From Bryobacterales bacterium (GTDB taxonomy: Bacteria; Acidobacteriota; Terriglobia; Bryobacterales; UBA6623): a stretch of 32,405 bases of DNA. The translations under genes and the position numbers were made by a program. Below, in pieces: positions 8,857 through 15,554 of this stretch (the first letter of the stretch is position 1; every line of letters starts with the position of its first letter). The stretch spans positions 1 through 32,405 of the forward strand of contig JAJEHF010000043.1 of assembly GCA_022823865.1 (NCBI GenBank), given 5' to 3'. The notes beneath the pieces were generated by a model. The model was not told where the DNA came from, ran no database searches, and saw only the letters and a program-made list of their open reading frames with translations.

Positions 8857-9732
8857 ATGAATCCTCGAGTCCTTTGCCTGGTTCTTGCAGCCGGCTTCGG
8901 GTGGGGACTGGCGGCCACAGCGGAACAGGCCGCGTTTCGCAAGGTCAGCGACCTGGTGTTCGCCGAAGTTGACGGGCGTGAGCTGCTGCTCGACCTCTAT
9001 CTGCCGCAAGCGTCGAAACCACCTCCGCTAATCGTGTATGTTCACGGCGGGGCCTGGCGCGCGGGGTCCAAGGACTCGATGCCGCTAGCCGCGCTGCTGG
9101 GCGAGGGATATGCGATTGCGAGCGTCGGGTACAGGCTCACTCCCGAGGCGCGTTTCCCGGCCCAGGTGCACGACATTAAGGCAGCGATTCGCTTCTTGCG
9201 CGGCAATCAGGATCGCTACCCATACGACGGCCGCAAGGTGGCAATTGCTGGCTCGTCGGCTGGCGGGCATCTAGCAGCTCTGGTCGGGGTGACAAACGGC
9301 ACCGCGGAACTTGAAGGAGCTGTCGGCGCGCATCTTGACCAGTCTTCGGAAGTGCAGGCGACCATTGCGTACTTCGGAGCGAGCAACCTGCTGACGATTC
9401 TGCACCAGTCCACTCCGCACGGGCTGAGCGTCCGGAAACCCGCCTTGGAGCTCTTGCTCGGCGGCCAGCCCGAGCAACAGCGGCAACTGGCGATGCTGGC
9501 GAGCCCGGTCTTTCATGTCGACAGGTCGGACCCGCCTTTGCTATTGCTACATGGCGATCAAGATCCGCAGATGCCCATCAACCAGGCGCATGAACTGCAC
9601 GGCAAGTTCAAGAGCCTCGGGCTTGCGGTCACTCTCCACGTATTGCACGGGGCCGCCCATGGTGGAAGGGTGTTCTACGACGAGGCGCGGACGAGAGTGG
9701 TCAGTGGTTTTCTCGCGTCATGCGGGATTTGA
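8857..9732 (+). CDS. Exported alpha/beta hydrolase (BD-FAE/esterase-lipase type)
   Basis: A 291-residue protein and the last gene of the putative operon, 9 bases after the ankyrin gene, with no clear Shine-Dalgarno. An N-terminal signal-like segment (residues 5-22) suggests export. The fold markers are complete: oxyanion loop HGGAW (63-67), nucleophile elbow GSSAGG with Ser134, acid Asp236 in HGDQDPQMP, and His268 in HGAAHGG. The region DLYLP...LIVYVHGGAW and YRLTPEARFPAQVHDIKAAIRF is typical of the COG0657/BD-FAE group of feruloyl-esterase-like and acetyl-esterase-like enzymes. It likely hydrolyses a carboxyl ester outside the cytoplasm. Its place in the operon suggests the substrate of the system is an ester or ester-decorated compound, but this is inference. 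Confidence 0.88.
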   Translation: MNPRVLCLVLAAGFGWGLAATAEQAAFRKVSDLVFAEVDGRELLLDLYLPQASKPPPLIVYVHGGAWRAGSKDSMPLAALLGEGYAIASVGYRLTPEARFPAQVHDIKAAIRFLRGNQDRYPYDGRKVAIAGSSAGGHLAALVGVTNGTAELEGAVGAHLDQSSEVQATIAYFGASNLLTILHQSTPHGLSVRKPALELLLGGQPEQQRQLAMLASPVFHVDRSDPPLLLLHGDQDPQMPINQAHELHGKFKSLGLAVTLHVLHGAAHGGRVFYDEARTRVVSGFLASCGI

Positions 9733-9809
9733 CAGGGGGCTGTTCGGGGGAACTGTTCGCTCTCACCGGGCGGCATGAGCTCGCGATTCAGGGCGCGCTG
9801 CCATTGGAT

Positions 9810-9838
9810 TTGCCCAGTTTTGGGCGCCGGGCTATGCT
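9810..9838 (+). promoter_or_regulatory. Putative sigma70-type promoter for the BNR gene
   Basis: TTGCCC (9810-9815) and TATGCT (9833-9838) are separated by 17 bases, each matching 4 of 6 consensus positions. The expected transcription start is only about 3-4 bases before the ATG at 9849, so the mRNA would be almost leaderless. No Shine-Dalgarno is present. Confidence 0.5.
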
Positions 9839-9848
9839 GGATGCTCTC

Positions 9849-11189
9849 ATGAGGCCGCTCCTGTTCACGTTGCTACTGGCTGGCTGCCCGTTGGCAGCCC
9901 AGGTCGTGCGCTTCGCCGGAGACGGGGCGCTGAAGATGCTCTATGACAACCGCATGTATCCGCAAGCGGTTGTCAGCCAGGGCCAGCTGCACATGGTCTG
10001 GCGCGGCGACAAGGGGCTGCCTTGGATTCGCTCCTACGACCTCGCCGCGCGCAAGCTCTCCGAGCCCCGCATGCTGCTGTCCGGAACCGGCATCGAGATC
10101 GATGCCCGGCGCTTCGAGCGGGACCAACACTACGCGCCGGTGGTGTGGGCCGAGCCGGACGGCCGCGTGCACGTCGCTTTCGGCTTCCATCGCACCCCGG
10201 GATACCATCTGGCGACGAAGCGGTCCGGCGCCACGGACGCATGGGAGCGGCGCGCCGAGATATCGCATTCAGTGTCCTATCCGCAAGTCCATAAACTCGC
10301 CGATGGCAGGACGCTTGTCTATTTCCGCGAGAGCGGCCACCTGGGCTTCTGGACCTATCGCACCTCCGCCGACGGGGGCCGCACCTGGGACCAGCCGACG
10401 AGCCCGGTGATCGATATGGACGCGCCCCCGCACGAGTCGCCGCTGGCGTCCCACGCCGGCTCGTATCAGACGACACGGGTCAGCGCGGACGGGAGCGCGC
10501 TGCACATCGCCTTCATTTGGAAGGTCGAGGAGCCCATCTCGAGCCAGCGCTACGGGTCAGTGCTGCATGACTACACCCGGCGCCACAACCTCTACTATGT
10601 CCGGGCCGACCTCGCCAGCGGGAAGGTATTCAACGCGCACGGCAAGGAACTCGCCAGGCCTGTGAACTTTGCGAGCGCCCAGCGCGACTGCTTGGTACTG
10701 GACACAGAAGGCGGCAGCGCGTCCGTGGGCCCCTCGATCGCGCTCGGTCCGGGCGGCGAGCCGAGCTTCCTGCTGCCGGTATCGGGCGAGACGCCCTACG
10801 CTTCGACGTTCTATTTCGTCCGCCTGCGCGCGGGCAAGTGGGAGAAGACGCCCCTGACGGGAACCGGGCATCCGTTCAACTCGACTCACTTGGTAGCGCG
10901 CCCGGACGGGTCCTTCCAAGCCTTCTTGATCGCCGGCGACGGCGAGGCCAACGAGGACACGCTGATGAACAGCTACGGCTGGGGCGACCGCGTCGAGGAA
11001 TGGGTCTCTGACGTTTCGGGCACCCGCTGGAAGCGCTCCCGCGACCTGACGCCCAAGCACGGATTGCGCTACCAGAGCGTCAAGTTCGTGCGCGGCGAGG
11101 ACGGCCAGAGCGTGGACGACCTGCTCCTGTTCTACGCCTGGCAGGGTGCCGGCAAGGGCTCGGCATACTTGCTGGACGAGCGCGACTAG
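9849..11189 (+). CDS. Secreted BNR-repeat beta-propeller protein (BNR_4-like; sialidase or ulvan-lyase fold)
   Basis: A 446-residue exported protein. Starts at 9834 and 9849 are both possible; 9849 is preferred because it gives a compact signal peptide (MRPLLFTLLLAGCPLAAQ). LAGC is also a good lipobox, so it could be a lipoprotein or a soluble secreted protein. The body carries repeated beta-propeller strands with Asp-box-like elements (SADGGRTWDQP, residues about 176-186) and blocks such as HVAFGFHRTPGYHLATKRSG, SYPQVHKLADGRTLVYFRESG and YTRRHNLYYVRADL. This resembles the BNR_4 family, which includes ulvan-lyase-type polysaccharide lyases as well as uncharacterised glycan-active proteins. 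Catalytic residues cannot be assigned by eye. It faces nrdR convergently and has its own promoter. From here on G+C looks higher than in the preceding genes. Confidence 0.75.
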   Translation: MRPLLFTLLLAGCPLAAQVVRFAGDGALKMLYDNRMYPQAVVSQGQLHMVWRGDKGLPWIRSYDLAARKLSEPRMLLSGTGIEIDARRFERDQHYAPVVWAEPDGRVHVAFGFHRTPGYHLATKRSGATDAWERRAEISHSVSYPQVHKLADGRTLVYFRESGHLGFWTYRTSADGGRTWDQPTSPVIDMDAPPHESPLASHAGSYQTTRVSADGSALHIAFIWKVEEPISSQRYGSVLHDYTRRHNLYYVRADLASGKVFNAHGKELARPVNFASAQRDCLVLDTEGGSASVGPSIALGPGGEPSFLLPVSGETPYASTFYFVRLRAGKWEKTPLTGTGHPFNSTHLVARPDGSFQAFLIAGDGEANEDTLMNSYGWGDRVEEWVSDVSGTRWKRSRDLTPKHGLRYQSVKFVRGEDGQSVDDLLLFYAWQGAGKGSAYLLDERD

Positions 11190-11207
11190 CCTGGGCACCG
11201 AACGCGC

Positions 11208-11223
11208 CGCCCGCGGACGGGCG
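11208..11223. terminator. Small hairpin between convergent genes
   Basis: CGCCCG-CGGA-CGGGCG is a perfect 6-bp stem with a 4-base loop, in the 52-base gap between the convergent BNR and nrdR genes. There is no T-run on either strand, so its role as a two-way terminator is tentative. Confidence 0.3.
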
Positions 11224-11241
11224 CCACGGGAGCGGCATCCG

Positions 11242-11697
11242 CTACGGCTCCAACTGGAGCGAGTGGATCTCCTTCACGAATTGATGCTCGTCCTGGAAGT
11301 CCCGGTAGACCGAGGCGAAGCGCACATAGGCCACCCGGTCGACCCGCTTGAGCTCCTGCATCAGCAACTCGCCGATCCTGCTCGTGGGGCACTCGCCTTC
11401 GGGCGATCCCATCACTTCGGACTCGGCGGCGCTCACCATGGCTTCGATTGCCGCCATCGAGACGGGCCGCTTCTCGCATGCCCGCATCAGCCCTTGCAGC
11501 ACCTTCTTGCGGTCGAAGCGCTCGCGGTGCTGATCCTTCTTCACGACCATGACGGGCAGTTCTTCGACCCGCTCGTAGGTGGTGAAGCGGCGCTTGCATA
11601 ACAAGCAGTCGCGACGGCGCCGGATCACCTCCTCCCCCTTGGTAGTGCGGGAGTCGATCACTTTGTTCTTCAGGTGGCCGCAGTAGGGGCAGAGCAC
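11242..11697 (-). CDS. nrdR: Transcriptional repressor NrdR
   Basis: A 151-residue protein of normal NrdR length. It has the N-terminal zinc ribbon (CPYC at residues 3-6 and CLLC at 31-34) with the conserved spacing segment VIDSR...GEEVIRRRRDC and RRFTTYER. An ATP-cone follows (VMVVKKDQHRERFDRKKVLQGLMRACEKRPV, about 49-80) and then the C-terminal helical part ending HSLQLEP. NrdR senses ATP/dATP and represses ribonucleotide reductase genes by binding NrdR boxes; no nrd genes are in this window. The start is GTG at 11697, giving MLCPYC, which aligns with the usual M-[KR]-CP-[YF]-C. On the minus strand TAGAAT lies 31 bases upstream as a possible -10. It is divergent from sulfatase 1 (66 bp between the start codons). 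Confidence 0.95.
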   Translation of the reverse strand: MLCPYCGHLKNKVIDSRTTKGEEVIRRRRDCLLCKRRFTTYERVEELPVMVVKKDQHRERFDRKKVLQGLMRACEKRPVSMAAIEAMVSAAESEVMGSPEGECPTSRIGELLMQELKRVDRVAYVRFASVYRDFQDEHQFVKEIHSLQLEP

Positions 11698-11748
11698 GGT
11701 CGGGTCGGCGGCTGGCGCCGGACCTACGATTCTAACCGTAAGCGCCTC

Positions 11749-11756
11749 GCTATACT
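11749..11756 (+). promoter_or_regulatory. -10 element (GC-TATACT) of sulfatase 1, leaderless
   Basis: TATACT (11751-11756) matches 5 of 6 -10 positions and ends 7 bases before the ATG at 11764, so transcription should begin at or one base before the start codon. No good -35 and no Shine-Dalgarno are visible. Confidence 0.55.
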
Positions 11757-11763
11757 TTGGGGC

Positions 11764-13605
11764 ATGCTCTCAAGGATCGCGCTACTGGCCGCCCTAGCCG
11801 CGACGGCTGCCGTCGCCGAAAGCCCCAACATCTTGTGGATCAGCTCCGAGGACAACGGCCCGCACCTGGGGGCTTACGGGGACTCCTACGCGGACACGCC
11901 CAATCTCGATGCCCTCGGCGCCAAGGGCATGATTTACCGCCGCGCTTGGTCGACCGCGCCGGTTTGCGCCCCTGCGCGCACCACCATCATCAGCGGGATG
12001 TACCCCCCGTCGACCGGCGCCCAGCACATGCGCTCGATGACGCGGCTGCCCTCTTCGATGCGCATGTTCCCGCAATACCTCAGAGACGCCGGCTATTACG
12101 TCTCGAACAACGCCAAGGAAGACTACAACCTGAAGAAGCCCGGCCAGGTCTGGGACGAGTCGAGCCGCCAGGCGCACTGGCGCAAGCGCGCGCCGGGCCA
12201 GCCGTTCTTCGCGGTGTTCAATTTCACGGTCACCCACGAATCCCAGATCCGCCGCCGGCCGCACACGCCGGTCCACGATCCGGCGGAGGTACGGGTGCCG
12301 GCCTACCATCCCGACACCGAGGAAAGCCGCAGGGACTGGGCCCAGTATCACGACAAGATCAGCGAGATGGACGCGATGGCGGGCAAGGTGCTGGCCGAGC
12401 TGCGCGAGGACGGGCTCGAAGAGGACACGATCGTGTTCTACTGGGCCGATCACGGGCCGGGCATGCCGCGCGGCAAGCGCTGGACGTACAACTCCGGCCT
12501 CCACGTCCCGCTGATCCTGCACATACCGGAGAAGTTCAAGCACCTCCGTCCGGCCGAGTACGCGGCCGGCGGCGCGAGCGAGCGCTTGGTCGGGTTCGTT
12601 GACCTCGCGCCGACTGTCCTGAGCCTGGCCGGCGTCGAGCCGCCCGACCACTTCCAGGGCTACGCCTTCGCCGGTGAGTTCGAAGCGCCGCCCCAGCCGT
12701 ACATCTACGCCTTTCGCGGCCGGATGGACGAACGCTACGACATGGTTCGCAGCGTGACCGACGGCCGCTTCATCTACATCCGCAACTTCATGCCGCACCG
12801 TATCTACGGGCAGTACATCCAGTACATGTTCCAGACCCCGACCACCGCCGTGTGGCACCGCCTGTACCACGCCGGCAAGCTCCAGCGGCCCCGGACGCAT
12901 TTCTGGGAGACCAAGCCCGCCGAGGAGCTCTACGATCTGGAGCGAGACCCCGACGAGACGCAGAACTTGGCTTCCAGTCCCGAGCACCGCAAGGATCTCG
13001 AGCGCTTGCGGGCGGCCCGCCGCGAGTGGTCGCTGTCGATCCGCGACCTTGGCTTTCTGCCCGAGAATGCGATTCACGAGCGCGCCGGAGATGACGCGCC
13101 GCATTCGATGGGTGCCAACCCCATGCGCTTTCCGATCGGGCGCATCATGCGCATGGCGGAGCTGGCATCCTCCATGGATGCCGGGGCGGAGGCCGACTTG
13201 CGCCAGGGCTTCGACGACCCCGACAGCGCAGTGCGCTATTGGGCGGCCCTAGGCGCCCTGATGCGCGGCCGCGAGGGCGTCCAGGCGTTGGCTGGCCCCT
13301 TGCGGAAGGCGCTGGGCGACGCGGATCCGACCGTGCGGATCGCCGCGGGCGAGGCGCTGGGGCGTTATGGCAGCGATGCCGAGGCCGGGCGTGCGCTCGA
13401 GGTGCTAGTGCAGCATGCCGATACGAGCGAGAACGGCTTGTTCGTTGCCATGGCCGCGCTGAACGCGCTGGACTACATGGACGAGCGAGCCGACCCTGCC
13501 CTTGAGAGGATCTTGGCCGTGCCGCAGAATGATCCGCGCTACGACCGGCGCTTCGGCGCCTACCTGCCGAACTTGGTCGGCAAGATCCGGGCTGATGCAG
13601 AGTAG
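11764..13605 (+). CDS. Exported sulfatase (FGly type) with C-terminal repeat domain
   Basis: A 613-residue protein. The ATG at 11764 starts a signal peptide (MLSRIALLAALAATAAVAES), and the frame upstream lacks any such feature. The sulfatase domain spans about residues 20-400. The metal-binding start is NILWISSEDNGPHLGAYGD, and the formylglycine motif C68-A-P-A-R72 is intact and of the Cys type that requires an aerobic formylglycine-generating enzyme. YWADHGPGMPRGKRW supplies further active-site metal/sulfate ligands. The C-terminal 130 residues (about 475-605) are helical and contain HEAT-like repeats (DDPDSAVRYWAALGAL, GDADPTVRIAAGEALGRYG), a fusion seen in some Acidobacteria and Planctomycetes sulfatases, perhaps for protein binding. 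It likely removes sulfate from a glycan or other sulfate ester in the periplasm. The substrate is unknown. Confidence 0.9.
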   Translation: MLSRIALLAALAATAAVAESPNILWISSEDNGPHLGAYGDSYADTPNLDALGAKGMIYRRAWSTAPVCAPARTTIISGMYPPSTGAQHMRSMTRLPSSMRMFPQYLRDAGYYVSNNAKEDYNLKKPGQVWDESSRQAHWRKRAPGQPFFAVFNFTVTHESQIRRRPHTPVHDPAEVRVPAYHPDTEESRRDWAQYHDKISEMDAMAGKVLAELREDGLEEDTIVFYWADHGPGMPRGKRWTYNSGLHVPLILHIPEKFKHLRPAEYAAGGASERLVGFVDLAPTVLSLAGVEPPDHFQGYAFAGEFEAPPQPYIYAFRGRMDERYDMVRSVTDGRFIYIRNFMPHRIYGQYIQYMFQTPTTAVWHRLYHAGKLQRPRTHFWETKPAEELYDLERDPDETQNLASSPEHRKDLERLRAARREWSLSIRDLGFLPENAIHERAGDDAPHSMGANPMRFPIGRIMRMAELASSMDAGAEADLRQGFDDPDSAVRYWAALGALMRGREGVQALAGPLRKALGDADPTVRIAAGEALGRYGSDAEAGRALEVLVQHADTSENGLFVAMAALNALDYMDERADPALERILAVPQNDPRYDRRFGAYLPNLVGKIRADAE

Positions 13606-13631
13606 GCCGCGCCGCAGGCTTGCGGTCCTTT

Positions 13632-13639
13632 GCTAGGAT
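13632..13639 (+). promoter_or_regulatory. Extended -10 (TGC-TAGGAT) of beta-lactamase-family gene
   Basis: TAGGAT (13634-13639) is preceded by TGC (13631-13633), the extended -10 arrangement, and ends 9 bases before the ATG at 13649. The leader would be about 2-3 bases. No -35 or Shine-Dalgarno is seen. Confidence 0.5.
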
Positions 13640-13648
13640 TTTCCGCGG

Positions 13649-14737
13649 ATGAGGCGCAGGACTTTCTTGACTGCGGCGCTGGCGGGCTCGATTGCGAGCG
13701 CCGCTCGCCGCGACGATCTCGAGGCGGCCGCGAGCTTGGTCGCCGCGCAGGTTGCCGGCGGTGCGGTAAAGGGCGCCGTGCTTGACGTCCGCCTCGGCGG
13801 GGACGTGTTTCAGCGCCACTACGGCAGTGCCTTGACAGCGGACGCGATATTCTTGCTGGCGTCGATTACCAAGCCGATGACCGCCGCCGGCGCGATGCTG
13901 CTGGCCGACCGCGGGGAGTTAAAACTGGCCGATCCGGTCAGGCGCTTCGTCCCGGAGTTCAGCGGAGGGGCGCGCTCCCGCGTGACCGTCAAGCACTTGC
14001 TGACGCACGCGTCCGGCCTGCCGGACCAGCTCCCCGAGAACGTCGAGTTGCGCAAGCGAAACGCTCCCTTGAGCGAATTCGTCGAGCGGACGATCCGCAC
14101 GCCCCTGCTGTTCGAGCCGGGCACGCGCTACTCCTACCAGAGCATGGGCATCCTGCTGCTGGCCGAGATTTGCGAGCGCATCACCGGCACGGCGTTTCCC
14201 GATTACTTGGACCAGAGCCTGTTCCGGCCGCTCGGCATGGAGCGCACCGCCCTGGGCCTGGGCCGAATCCGCTTGGAAGAGACGCAGCGCAGCCAAGTCG
14301 AACAAGGCCCGCCGCACGGCGGGCAAGGCAGGCCCGAGGCCGCGCACTGGGATTGGAACAGCCGCTACTGGCGCGAGCTGGCGTCCCCGTGGGGCGGGGC
14401 CCATGCCAGCGCGGGAGACGTGTCGAGGTTCTTTCTCGAGTTCCTGGCCCCGGAGCGAGCCGAGGTGCTGCGCCCGGCGACCGCGGCGCTGATGGTGCGC
14501 AACCACACGCCCAAGCTGGGCAGGCCGCGAGGCCTGGGCTTCGCGCTCGGAGGCGGAGCCGGGGCTGGCTGCTCGGAGCGGACTGCGTGGCACGGCGGCG
14601 CCACCGGGACGCTCGCCTGGGAGGATCCGCAGTCCGGGGTGCGCTTCGTGCTGTTGACCACATTGCCCAACACGGTGGCGAACAAGCTGCTGATCGGTCC
14701 CGTGTCGGACGTGGTGTCCCAGGCCAGCCAGGTCTGA
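13649..14737 (+). CDS. Serine beta-lactamase-family hydrolase (class C/EstB type)
   Basis: A 362-residue protein with a short Tat-like signal (MRRRTFLTAALAGSIASA). The serine-hydrolase motif S72-I-T-K75 is present, followed by HLLTHASGLPDQLPEN (about 116-131), which is characteristic of the 'Beta-lactamase' Pfam group. The second motif reads Y163-Q-S rather than Y-x-N, and a third motif WHGGATG sits near the C-terminus in place of K-T-G. These features fit carboxylesterases, D-aminopeptidases and other EstB/LACTB-like enzymes better than true antibiotic-hydrolysing beta-lactamases. It probably acts outside the cytoplasm on an ester or amide. It stands between the sulfatase and pyrF, all on the same strand, but each has its own -10-like element, so they may be separately transcribed. 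Confidence 0.88.
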   Translation: MRRRTFLTAALAGSIASAARRDDLEAAASLVAAQVAGGAVKGAVLDVRLGGDVFQRHYGSALTADAIFLLASITKPMTAAGAMLLADRGELKLADPVRRFVPEFSGGARSRVTVKHLLTHASGLPDQLPENVELRKRNAPLSEFVERTIRTPLLFEPGTRYSYQSMGILLLAEICERITGTAFPDYLDQSLFRPLGMERTALGLGRIRLEETQRSQVEQGPPHGGQGRPEAAHWDWNSRYWRELASPWGGAHASAGDVSRFFLEFLAPERAEVLRPATAALMVRNHTPKLGRPRGLGFALGGGAGAGCSERTAWHGGATGTLAWEDPQSGVRFVLLTTLPNTVANKLLIGPVSDVVSQASQV

Positions 14738-14785
14738 GCGCCCGGCCGCGAGGCGTGTCGCTCCCGGCCGCGCCGCCTGCTCCGC

Positions 14786-14793
14786 GCTAGCCT
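14786..14793 (+). promoter_or_regulatory. -10-like element (GC-TAGCCT) of pyrF
   Basis: TAGCCT (14788-14793) follows GC and ends 8 bases before the pyrF ATG at 14802. It keeps the key T-A-...-T positions of a -10 hexamer. No Shine-Dalgarno is present. This is the weakest member of the series. Confidence 0.4.
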
Positions 14794-14801
14794 AGACGCA
14801 G

Positions 14802-15521
14802 ATGCCTCTGTCTCGGAATGCGGTCCCGTTGCGCGAACGGCTCATCTTCGCGATGGACGTGCCTGACACGTCCTCGGCGCTTGCCTTGGCGGAGCGACTC
14901 GGCGATTCGGTCTGCTTCTACAAGCTGGGGCTCGAACTGTTCATGGACGGCGGATACTTCCAGCTCGTCGACCGGCTCACATCCTTGGGCAAGAAGGTGT
15001 TCGTGGATCTGAAGTTCTTCGACGTGCCTGAAACCGTCGGGCGGGCGGTCCGTCGTCTTGGCGGCCGGGGCGTGACGTTTTGCACGGTCCACGGCAACGA
15101 CGCGATGCTGGACGCGGCTTGCTCCAATCGCGGCGATGTCAAGGTCTTGGCAGTGACGGCGCTGACGAGCCTGGACCGGGGCGACTTGGACGATCTCGGC
15201 TTCGCCTGCGACCCTCGCGAACTCGTCCTCTCGCGGGCGCGGCGTGCGTTCGAGATCGGCTGTGACGGGGTAATATCGTCGGGCTTGGAAGCGCCGGCGC
15301 TGCGCCAGCACGTGGATAGCCGCCTGTTGGTCGTCACTCCCGGCATTCGGCCCGTGGAAAACCGGCCCGCAGACGACCAAAAGCGCACTGTCGATGTGCG
15401 CCAGGCGTTCTTGAACGGAGCCGACCACATCGTGGTGGGCCGGCCGATCCGGAACGCCGCCGACCCTGGCGCGGCCGCCGAGTCGATTCAGCGCACGATC
15501 GCCGACGTCTTCGCCGGCTGA
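14802..15521 (+). CDS. pyrF: Orotidine 5'-phosphate decarboxylase
   Basis: A 239-residue protein of normal type-1 PyrF length. It catalyses OMP to UMP plus CO2, the last step of UMP synthesis, in the cytoplasm. It is a TIM barrel with the first-strand signature FAMDVPDTSSAL (about residues 15-26), YKLGLELF, and the catalytic array DLKFFDVPETV (Asp-x-Lys-x-x-Asp, about 69-79). The phosphate-binding end follows as VVTPGIRP and HIVVGRPIRNAADP. The ATG at 14802 is the only start giving a normal N-terminus, and it has no Shine-Dalgarno. It converges with the acyl-CoA ligase gene across a 33-base gap. No other pyrimidine genes are nearby. Confidence 0.95.
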   Translation: MPLSRNAVPLRERLIFAMDVPDTSSALALAERLGDSVCFYKLGLELFMDGGYFQLVDRLTSLGKKVFVDLKFFDVPETVGRAVRRLGGRGVTFCTVHGNDAMLDAACSNRGDVKVLAVTALTSLDRGDLDDLGFACDPRELVLSRARRAFEIGCDGVISSGLEAPALRQHVDSRLLVVTPGIRPVENRPADDQKRTVDVRQAFLNGADHIVVGRPIRNAADPGAAAESIQRTIADVFAG

Positions 15522-15554
15522 GGGCGCCCCGGCAGGCCCGGTCTGCGAGCCGGC

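Noticed and set aside
13649-14737. Antibiotic-resistance beta-lactamase
   Set aside because: The Y-x-S and HGG motif variants fit esterase/peptidase-type members; there is no evidence for antibiotic hydrolysis.
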